DNA of 20,032 nt, taken from contig JAJZXP010000071.1 in assembly GCA_021806345.1 (NCBI GenBank), forward strand, positions 1 to 20,032, written 5' to 3'. Below the pieces are notes generated by a model. It made no database searches. It was not told the DNA's origin and saw only the letters and a list, made by a program, of their open reading frames with translations. The position numbers and the translations under genes are program-made. Position 1 is the first letter of the stretch, and each line of letters opens with the position of its first letter. The stretch comes from Thermoplasmata archaeon. Its GTDB lineage: Archaea > Thermoplasmatota > Thermoplasmata > Thermoplasmatales > Thermoplasmataceae. Positions 1 through 5,525 of this stretch are shown piece by piece.

Positions 1-37
1 CAGGTATCCTAGAGGGCTCCAGTCAGTTTGTGATTAG

Positions 38-1027
38 CTAAAGGTCATCTGAATACATGATGAGTGACTGGAACAATGAAACATGGAAGAGACCCTTAGA
101 TCTGGGTTCAAATCCCAGTGCTTCCACTACATTAGGGTCAGCCCCCAACTGCTCCCACTCAAAATCCGTCATTTGCCGATTGAGGCGAAATAAGGCCTCC
201 ACGCTTTCTTTTACAGCTTCTCCAACCTCTTTTTGTGTTAGATGTGTGTACCTGGTTGTGGTCTCAATGCGGGCATGGCCTACCAGGATTTGAACCCGCC
301 GTATGTCCACACCAAGCCGTACCAGTGTCGTGGCGTAGTAGTGTCTGAAACTATGAGGATGAATATCTGGAACACCACTGTGAACCCCAATATACTTGAT
401 TATCTGCCTTAATTTGTTGTAATTATACCTTCCTGTCCTGGTAGTGAACAATGCCCTGGAATCGCTGTGGTACCTGTACTTTTCAATGTATTCATCGACT
501 TCTGCCGTAAGCTTTCCGGGCAATGGCACCGTTCTATCCTTTTCTCCCTTTTCTGACCTTATATATAATGTAGAATTTTTATAATCTTCCAGGTTTGCAT
601 GTATGAGCTCGCCGGCTCTCATGCCTGTAGCTATAAGCATGTCCATTATGCATAGGTTCCTTGCCCAGGTGTATTTATCCTTCCGAGAAAGGCAGAACTC
701 CCTCATTCTCTGTATATCTCCGGGCTCCGGTATAAACGGGTCTGGATCCGGCTCTTTCTTTAATACTGGCAAATCATCCTTCGATATTGGCTTCCCGATG
801 TATTTGCACCAGTGTGATAGGTCTGATATTTCCAGCCTTACCGATTTCTTTTTCAAGCCGGATCGCAGGCGCATTTCAACATAGGAATATATTTCGCCTA
901 TATCGGGTTCATTTACATTGATATGGTTTTCCAGCATGCGTATTCTTCTCTCCCTTCTCTCAGCTGTTGATATCTGATCCCCGTGACTGATAAGGTAAGA
1001 AACAAACTTAGGATACTTGAGGTTCAT
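38..1027 (-). CDS. Xer-like tyrosine recombinase / integrase
   Basis: Site-specific recombinase that breaks and rejoins DNA through a 3'-phosphotyrosine. The C-terminal catalytic domain shows the family residues: R137 in TGMRAGEL, a beta-hairpin lysine near 160-163, H225 and R228 in HPHSFRHYYAT, H251 in LVGHA, and the nucleophile Y260 in TTRYTHL. Residues 1-90 form the SAM-like core-binding domain. The length is slightly above that of archaeal XerA proteins. The excess is a C-terminal tail from about residue 300 translated from the antisense of the tRNA fragment (GFEPR is the T-loop read backwards), so the natural C-terminus may change with integration state. The start codon overlaps the stop of the AbrB-like gene in an ATGA, implying one transcript. 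It is likely the integrase of the element carrying the island. Recombinase identity is firm; site choice is inferred. Confidence 0.93.
   Translation of the reverse strand: MNLKYPKFVSYLISHGDQISTAERRERRIRMLENHINVNEPDIGEIYSYVEMRLRSGLKKKSVRLEISDLSHWCKYIGKPISKDDLPVLKKEPDPDPFIPEPGDIQRMREFCLSRKDKYTWARNLCIMDMLIATGMRAGELIHANLEDYKNSTLYIRSEKGEKDRTVPLPGKLTAEVDEYIEKYRYHSDSRALFTTRTGRYNYNKLRQIIKYIGVHSGVPDIHPHSFRHYYATTLVRLGVDIRRVQILVGHARIETTTRYTHLTQKEVGEAVKESVEALFRLNRQMTDFEWEQLGADPNVVEALGFEPRSKGLFHVSLFQSLIMYSDDL
85..126 (+). other. tRNA 3'-end fragment, putative integrase attachment site
   Basis: The sequence has a perfect T-arm: CTGGG at 102-106, a seven-base TTCAAAT loop at 107-113 and CCCAG at 114-118. 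It is followed by TGCTTCC (119-125) and a discriminator-like A at 126, the exact geometry of a tRNA 3' end. No matching acceptor 5' strand (GGRRGYR) occurs at the right distance upstream, and no D-arm or anticodon arm can be folded, so this is not a working tRNA. GGAAG at 85-89 can pair with CTTCC at 121-125, giving a shrunken acceptor plus T-arm hairpin. The fragment lies inside the 3' end of the integrase gene on the other strand. That is where archaeal integrases often carry their tRNA-derived att core. The tRNA identity cannot be told from the fragment. Confidence 0.65.
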
Positions 1028-1212
1028 AACTCTGCCCCCTGGGTATTATAATCTTTCTGGCTGAGAATTTCTATGATTTTCCCACTTTTTATCAAAATTA
1101 TGTCTTCCAAGTTATTCCACTTTAGTTCCTGAACTAGCCCTAGAGGAATATATATCCTTGCAGCTCCCGATTTGTCTAAATAGCATTTACCAACCTTTAA
1201 TGTTTTTTTCAT
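1024..1212 (-). CDS. AbrB/MazE-like swapped-hairpin DNA-binding regulator
   Basis: A 62-residue protein with the AbrB/SpoVT pattern: a short beta strand, a glycine turn, then an IYIPLGLVQEL segment (the usual IPxxLxxxL), an acidic-hydrophobic strand and a closing strand with SGKIIEIL. Such proteins are dimeric beta-barrels that bind palindromic AT-rich operators as autorepressors or as antitoxins. No toxin gene follows. The next gene is the integrase, overlapping by four bases, so the likely role is control of integrase and self expression. A TATA-like box (1247-1254) sits upstream, and a TTACA/TGTAA inverted repeat (1222-1235) lies between it and the start, just where transcription should begin. 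This suits repression. The fold call is good; the regulatory role is inferred. Confidence 0.75.
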   Translation of the reverse strand: MKKTLKVGKCYLDKSGAARIYIPLGLVQELKWNNLEDIILIKSGKIIEILSQKDYNTQGAEL

Positions 1213-1221
1213 GTTATCACT

Positions 1222-1235
1222 TTACAATAGTGTAA
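1222..1235. promoter_or_regulatory. Operator-like inverted repeat 1 (TTACA-ATAG-TGTAA)
   Basis: A perfect five-base inverted repeat with a four-base spacer, placed 10 bases upstream of the AbrB-like start codon and about 12 bases downstream of its TATA-like box. A repressor bound here would cover the expected transcription start. Its reverse complement shares TTACACTAT with the third site at 1313-1329. Confidence 0.6.
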
Positions 1236-1240
1236 TTCAG

Positions 1241-1254
1241 AATTATATTTAAAT
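1241..1254 (-). promoter_or_regulatory. Archaeal promoter (TATA box) of the abrB-like/integrase operon
   Basis: Read on the minus strand this is ATTTAAATATAATT, a close match to the archaeal TATA consensus. Its centre is about 38 bases from the AbrB-like start, which predicts a short leader of roughly 12 bases starting inside operator 1. Confidence 0.5.
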
Positions 1255-1262
1255 ATTTCCAC

Positions 1263-1278
1263 TTTACATTAATGTAAA
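1263..1278. promoter_or_regulatory. Operator-like perfect palindrome 2 (TTTACATTAATGTAAA)
   Basis: A perfect 16-base palindrome carrying the same TTTACA half-site as the flanking sites. It sits between the two divergent promoters, where a bound protein could affect both. It is the most symmetrical of the three copies and so a good guess for the highest-affinity site of the AbrB-like protein or of the neighbouring winged-helix protein. Confidence 0.6.
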
Positions 1279-1297
1279 ATATATTATTAGACTAATT

Positions 1298-1329
1298 TTT
1301 ATATTAAAATCATTTACACTATACATAAA
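1298..1329 (+). promoter_or_regulatory. TATA box plus operator 3 for the winged-helix gene
   Basis: TTTATATTA at 1298-1306 is centred about 27 bases before the ATG at 1329, the spacing expected for a leaderless transcript. A third TTTACACTATACATAAA site (1313-1329) fills the gap between the TATA box and the start codon, so it would overlap the transcription start. Half-site similarity to the other two sites suggests the same regulator. Confidence 0.5.
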
Positions 1330-1919
1330 TGGAATTAATTAAAATACTCAGCCAAAAACATGCAATTTCAGTATTGCTATTTCTTTTAGAGAGGGGAAGT
1401 GTTAAACAAAATGAATTGCTAGAAGTTATTCCAAGCAATTTAACAATTGAAAAACTTGGCACTTCTTTGAAAGACGTGGGTTTAATAAATATTACACATC
1501 AAATAATGGGCCGTAAAATCTTTATATATTCCCTTTCAGAACGTGGCCATGCAGTGGCTCTAAAGCTTAAAGAAACACTAGAAACAGCTGAGGGAATCGA
1601 TATTGGAGAAAATATACCGGAAGTTTCTCCTAACTACGATAGTCAATTTAGAAATCTATCCAAGTATGGCAGTTTAAATGTTTTTGATGACAACATAGCA
1701 ATGAGGGAGATTAATTTTGATGGTGCTGGCCATGACCGTGTAGTCTTTGTCTATGTAAAACTTAACGGAAACAACATCATGCGGCTTTGGTGCGAAGTTG
1801 ACCAGACATTCGAGTGTATGCATACAAAATATGCCTGGTCAATTCCAGATGTCCAGGCTATGGTGCAGAACCAGGTTTTAAAGAGGAATATTAAAAAGGC
1901 GGATTCTAATGGAAATTAA
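1329..1919 (+). CDS. Winged helix-turn-helix protein
   Basis: Residues 1-85 read as a winged-helix domain: ISVLLFLLERGSVKQNELLEV is helix 1 and the start of the helix-turn-helix. It is followed by a recognition helix with KLGTSLKDVGLI and a wing ending in KIFIYSLSERGHAVALKL, as in MarR/ArsR-like archaeal regulators. Residues 100-196 form a separate domain, rich in strands around VVFVYVKLNGNNIMRLWCEV, which I cannot assign. The start is supported by a TATA box 27 bases upstream. The stop overlaps the next gene by 11 bases, so the two are probably translated together. It may be the transcription controller of the restriction genes that followed, or the sensor of a small defence operon. The DNA-binding fold is likely; the target is unknown. 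Confidence 0.7.
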   Translation: MELIKILSQKHAISVLLFLLERGSVKQNELLEVIPSNLTIEKLGTSLKDVGLINITHQIMGRKIFIYSLSERGHAVALKLKETLETAEGIDIGENIPEVSPNYDSQFRNLSKYGSLNVFDDNIAMREINFDGAGHDRVVFVYVKLNGNNIMRLWCEVDQTFECMHTKYAWSIPDVQAMVQNQVLKRNIKKADSNGN

Positions 1920-2802
1920 AAATGTTAACATTATACATATAGATGATAATGATAAACCGGCTCATTTGAAACCAACTCTTAAGATAAAATTTGAAATTTG
2001 GGACCTAAAACCTTCAGCAATTATATTTCAAGCATATGGAGACTTGTGCATTGATGACACCATTGTATCAAAAATTTTTAGATATACTGTATATCCTAAG
2101 GACAAACCGGCAGGGCAAGATTATAAGAATAAAGGTCAGTATTTCCTTATGCAAGGATACGCAGAACTTGATAAAGAAAGCCTTGATTTCATAGAAAAAA
2201 GTCGAGATGCAGATGAATATAACGATATAAATTTTTCTACATCTGTAACTATCTCATATTTACAAAAATACAATGCCAACTGGATTAATGGGTACCAACA
2301 AATGATACTTAAGCTGCCACCAGAATCAATAATAATAAAATCGTCAGATTGGGTAAATAAGTTTGCGCCGAGATTTGGTATCGGCAACTTCTTGGTTTTG
2401 GAAATACCATTCTATAATGATTCGAGTAATAAGGTTATCAATGAAGCGTTGAAATTAATAGGTGAAGCTGAAAAAGATTATAGGGCTTGGAATTCCAAGG
2501 CTGTACTTTTCAAATGCAGGGATGCAGTGGAATTGTTGGAAAGTACAATAAGTAAAGATAGTGGTGCTTGGAAGAAATTCCACCGTATCGTGGAAGAAGG
2601 TGATAAAGGATTATTCGGTTTTCTCTCCCTTGGAGGGCATAAACTGCCTCGAAAGAAAGGCAGCGATAATGAAGCAAAACCATTGGAGATAAAAGACCTT
2701 AATCCGGAAATAAAACAATACGATGCAGAAGCTGCATTGTATTTCACCAAAATTCTAGTAAAGTATGCGGCTGAGCTGCTAAAGGAGGATATGGCGGAAT
2801 AA
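1909..2802 (+). CDS. Unrecognised two-domain protein, possible HEPN-like C-terminus
   Basis: I do not recognise a named family. Residues 1-165 are predicted beta-rich, with alternating hydrophobics such as LKIKFEIWDL and FSTSVTISYL. Around 166-185 lies SSDWVNKFAPRFGIGNFLVLEI, a motif seen in uncharacterised bacterial and archaeal proteins whose C-terminal half resembles HEPN domains. Residues 188-297 are helical (INEALKLIGEAEKDYRAW, KCRDAVELLESTI, AALYFTKILVKYAAELL), which fits that idea, but a clear RxxxxH ribonuclease motif is not visible. The gene overlaps the winged-helix gene by 11 bases. A strong Shine-Dalgarno run (AAAGGAGGAT, 2781-2790) near its 3' end serves the broken restriction gene that follows. 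The three genes were therefore probably one operon. Confidence 0.6.
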   Translation: MEIKNVNIIHIDDNDKPAHLKPTLKIKFEIWDLKPSAIIFQAYGDLCIDDTIVSKIFRYTVYPKDKPAGQDYKNKGQYFLMQGYAELDKESLDFIEKSRDADEYNDINFSTSVTISYLQKYNANWINGYQQMILKLPPESIIIKSSDWVNKFAPRFGIGNFLVLEIPFYNDSSNKVINEALKLIGEAEKDYRAWNSKAVLFKCRDAVELLESTISKDSGAWKKFHRIVEEGDKGLFGFLSLGGHKLPRKKGSDNEAKPLEIKDLNPEIKQYDAEAALYFTKILVKYAAELLKEDMAE

Positions 2803-2804
2803 CC

Positions 2805-3307
2805 ATGGCAAGCCAAAAAAAATTTGCACTCAGTGATTTTGGCGCATCGCCTGACCAGATTAGGGAAGCGTTCCTTTCCATAGCTGGCAATAACCCGATG
2901 CTTGAAGATTTAGGCTATATCCTTGAGGTCGGGATAAGCAATATGCCATTGTTCCCACAGATCTTATTAGGTGGGAATGCAACCTATTCCGACTACCTGT
3001 CGAAATAGGCAAAAGGGTATATGGACGCTGCCAGGAACCCCCCAAACTCCCGCAAGGCCTCCCCCAAGGGAAGCTGCTCAGATCCAGCCATCCAGTCGAT
3101 TGTCCAGATTGCCACCGGGGTTGATGCTGACTTTGCCATGCGGCTGATTGCATACCACAACCTGTTCATGAGCGCGGAAAACATCAAGGGCAGCCTTTTA
3201 GAGGAATACATAGGAACAAATATCCGCCCTTATGGGTGGCTATGGTGCAGGGGGCACGTCTTCAGGGCAGTAGACTTTTGCACAACATACGGCTCTGTGC
3301 TCCTGCA
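2805..3307 (+). pseudogene. Broken SinI-like type II restriction endonuclease
   Basis: The reading frame runs 67 codons from ATG 2805, hits TAG at 3006-3008 and then continues in the same frame with family-like protein: MDAARNPPNSRKA, then FMSAENIKGSLLEEYIG, RPYGWLWCRG and RAVDFCTT. The SAENxxGxLLExYI and GWxWCxG...VDF blocks resemble the SinI family (GGWCC cutters), in which a QVKNxxNxENSSSS catalytic stretch follows. Here the frame changes to unrelated sequence at about 3300-3307, so that nuclease region is missing. It is preceded by a strong Shine-Dalgarno inside the upstream gene. Two independent lesions make a pseudogene far likelier than readthrough. The SinI assignment is from memory of the family and is moderate. 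Confidence 0.6.
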
Positions 3308-3641
3308 TGTCATCTTTTACTTTATCAAACTTTGTGCCACTTAACATGTCTTCAGAGAATTCGCCTGGGTCGAAGAGATAGCGCGTGCCCGGGTCAGCAT
3401 ATGTCTCCCTGGCATTTTGCCACAGCTCGTTGGCATCCCTCATGTAGTCCAATGCAACAACCATTGTTATGAAGCGTACGTGCTCCAATGACCTTTTTTC
3501 CACCCCTTCCGGCAGTGCATCCTCCGGCATCTCCTTATGCCCGAGTATCCCTCCGTCTGCAAGTGCAGGTATAAGCATGTCCGCGAGTTTCCTTCCCCGA
3601 TCCGCGTGCACCTGCAGGTTTAAGCCTTTTGCCTTTTCCAT
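3240..3641 (-). pseudogene. 3'-truncated archaeal gene of unknown function
   Basis: From ATG 3641 the protein reads well (HADRGRKLADMLIPALADGG, EKRSLEHVRFITMVVALDY, GTKFDKVKDDMQEH) until about nucleotide 3305. There it runs into the antisense of the broken restriction gene, and the last 20 or so residues are nonsense. A leaderless promoter box (3661-3671) precedes it. The N-terminal part resembles uncharacterised archaeal proteins that I associate, weakly, with helix-hairpin-helix DNA glycosylase-like folds; I would not rely on that. Base composition is GC-richer than the genes to the right. It meets the restriction pseudogene 3' end to 3' end, as if one deletion or recombination removed both tails. 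Confidence 0.5.
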
Positions 3642-3660
3642 GGCTATATAATTGGACGTT

Positions 3661-3671
3661 GTATTTAAAAG
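3661..3671 (-). promoter_or_regulatory. TATA box of the truncated minus-strand gene
   Basis: CTTTTAAATAC on the minus strand is centred about 25 bases before the ATG at 3641, the spacing of a leaderless archaeal promoter. It shows that the now truncated gene was once expressed and supports this start. Confidence 0.55.
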
Positions 3672-3852
3672 TAGCTAGGTTAAATTTCCTATTATGAAGT
3701 GCAGGGCCTTGAAAATACATGCGCATGGAATTGCAAATGGCTTTTAGAGATTAAAAAATTCATGTTGGCACGTTTTTATTTATTGCCTTTGCCACATTTG
3801 GTGCCATCCTTAAGCCCGATAACTTAATGCGTTTTGGCATATATCCATTTTT

Positions 3853-4275
3853 ATGGATGCTGCTGCAAGATCAAGGGTAATGTCAAAGATAAAATCCAAG
3901 GATACGTCCCCGGAAATGGCGCTCAGGAGGGCTCTATGGCATTCTGGGATGCGTTGCCGTGTGCAATATGGGAAGGAAAGAATTGACATTGCATTCCCAG
4001 GGAAGAAGGTTGCGGTATTTGTAGACGGCTGCTTCTGGCATTCCTGCCCCATTCACGGGCGTATCCCAAAGTCAAACATAGAGTACTGGAAACCAAAGCT
4101 GGAAAGGAATGTCGAGAGGGCAAAGGAAAAGGATTCAAGGCTGGAGCAATCAGGATGGGCAGTCCTGCATTTCTGGGAGCATGATATCAAAAAGGATCCC
4201 AATAAATGCGTGGCGGAAATCATGAATTCGCCGAACATGTGGGCAATGGGCACAAAAATTAAAAAGAGACATTAA
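3853..4275 (+). CDS. vsr: Vsr very-short-patch mismatch endonuclease
   Basis: Vsr nicks DNA 5' of the T in T:G mismatches that arise when 5-methylcytosine deaminates. The 140-residue protein has the family's usual length and order. An N-terminal RSRVMSKIKSKDTSPEMALRRAL segment is followed by the metal-binding aspartate D45 in ERIDIAF. Next comes FVDGCFWHSCPIHG (H63, with C60, C65 and H68 as likely zinc ligands). PKSNIEYWKPKLERN and GWAVLHFWEHD close the fold. Vsr genes normally accompany a Dcm-like methyltransferase. The nearest C5-methyltransferase is on the opposite strand at 5526-7586, while the restriction gene just upstream is dead, so this copy may be left over from the lost SinI-like system or may serve the fused enzyme. 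It appears intact. Confidence 0.93.
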   Translation: MDAAARSRVMSKIKSKDTSPEMALRRALWHSGMRCRVQYGKERIDIAFPGKKVAVFVDGCFWHSCPIHGRIPKSNIEYWKPKLERNVERAKEKDSRLEQSGWAVLHFWEHDIKKDPNKCVAEIMNSPNMWAMGTKIKKRH

Positions 4276-4450
4276 AAGCGCAAAGTTAAAAGGAATAAAG
4301 TTCTGGAAACTCATGGCAACAAGCTTCACTATCGCTTAGTTACTTTGTTGCGTCTTTGAGTTCAACCCTGTTTCTTAACTCTTTAGATTCTCGTTTTTTG
4401 ATTATTCTGGAATTTTAGGCAATTTCAATTGCAGTTTGCAAAGCTTGACT

Positions 4451-5509
4451 TTATCCCCTAAAAACGTTATTTCTGTTATACCTTAAATATTTTAGCCTTT
4501 TCTCGCTCAAAAATATAGGTTTTAAGGCATAACCCTTTAGGTAGGTTTTTAGGTCGTCCGACAATTTATCAGACACCATAATCTTGCCATCATCTTCAAA
4601 AGAGATATACCCTAAGTCAAAAAGCATATCCATGTTTCTGCTTAACAATAAGCCATTATCTGAGTCGTATGCCTCATCTTTTGATGACCTAATGAATGGT
4701 TTAATGTGACTTGCTACCAATGAAGGATAATCCAGGTATTCTAACATACATTCCACCTTCCCTAATTTTTCTGAACTTTCTTCTTCCAATTGGTTTTTAT
4801 AGATTCTGAATAGGTAAGGATCCCTCTTACGTTCTCTTTCTCTAAGATAATCCCCAAACTCTACTTGTGCGTCCTCTTTAAAATATAAATCCCCATCGAC
4901 AAAAGCTAAGTTATCTAATTTATGCAGAATTGTATGCAAATGTCCTGCTTGGTTGTATTTCCTGTCTATAAATTTTATATTGGTTGCGTTCGTTCTTGCT
5001 TTTGCCAATTCTTCCTTAGTTAGATAACCCCTGGGAAAATTGTTTATGTCTATGGTCATTAAAGCGGCAATGTCATCCTTGCTTAATTTCCCAACTTCTT
5101 CTAAAGTCTTTATTAAGAAGTTTATCTCTCTTTTATTGGAATCATTGGTAACGGATCGATTAAAACTTGAATTTGTATAAACAATTTTAGAAAAAACCGA
5201 TCTCCTTCTTTTTCCTGTTTTGGCCTCTAAAAATCGAGGGGCATCATCGTGATATGATTTTAATTGAAAATTGATAAAGCCCAATTTCACAAATTGATTT
5301 ATGCTTTTACGGACAGAAGCCATATCTACTTTAGGGTAATTATTGTAGACTTCTTGCTGCAATGCAGTGAATAGCTCTGATGAAAACTGCGCTTTCCTAT
5401 TTCTGTTTATGAAGTCTACAATAATTTTTAATGTGCCTATGAATCTCTCTCCGTCAATGTCGGAATATTCTAAAGTAATCTTCCAATAGTCCTCATATAG
5501 CTGAGCCAT
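4451..5509 (-). CDS. HNH-family type II restriction endonuclease
   Basis: Residues 20-110 look like a winged-helix DNA-binding region (FTALQQEVYNNYPKV, ASVRKSINQFVKLGFI). The C-terminal third carries an HNH_2-type nuclease: SLVASHIKPF with H268, then SDNGLLLSRNMDMLFDLGYISFEDDG with N285. The third position is N292 rather than histidine, a variation seen in this subgroup. It lies 16 bases downstream of the fused methyltransferase, with an AGGTGGA ribosome binding site 8 bases before ATG 5509, so the two are a coupled methylase-then-nuclease operon. It should cut the unmethylated form of the site that the fusion protein protects. The specificity cannot be read from sequence. The gene is AT-rich, like the methyltransferase. 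Confidence 0.8.
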   Translation of the reverse strand: MAQLYEDYWKITLEYSDIDGERFIGTLKIIVDFINRNRKAQFSSELFTALQQEVYNNYPKVDMASVRKSINQFVKLGFINFQLKSYHDDAPRFLEAKTGKRRRSVFSKIVYTNSSFNRSVTNDSNKREINFLIKTLEEVGKLSKDDIAALMTIDINNFPRGYLTKEELAKARTNATNIKFIDRKYNQAGHLHTILHKLDNLAFVDGDLYFKEDAQVEFGDYLRERERKRDPYLFRIYKNQLEEESSEKLGKVECMLEYLDYPSLVASHIKPFIRSSKDEAYDSDNGLLLSRNMDMLFDLGYISFEDDGKIMVSDKLSDDLKTYLKGYALKPIFLSEKRLKYLRYNRNNVFRG

Positions 5510-5525
5510 GATAAATCCACCTAAA

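Noticed and set aside
50..130. A complete tRNA gene
   Set aside because: Only the T-arm and acceptor 3' strand are present. No D-arm, no anticodon stem and no full-distance acceptor partner could be found, even allowing an intron.
57..293. Open frame on the plus strand across the integrase 3' end
   Set aside because: It is the antisense of the integrase and includes the tRNA fragment; it has no promoter and no family-like sequence.
1024..1212. Antitoxin of a MazEF/VapBC pair
   Set aside because: The AbrB-like fold would allow it, but the overlapping partner is an integrase and no toxin-like gene is adjacent.
2860..3211. Minus-strand open frames opposite the restriction pseudogene
   Set aside because: They read as shadow translations rich in S, W and P, while the plus frame shows conserved restriction-enzyme blocks.
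3764..3807. TGGCAC...GTGCCA inverted repeat before vsr
   Set aside because: Six-base arms with about 32 bases between them are easily chance; there is no second copy and no link to a regulator.
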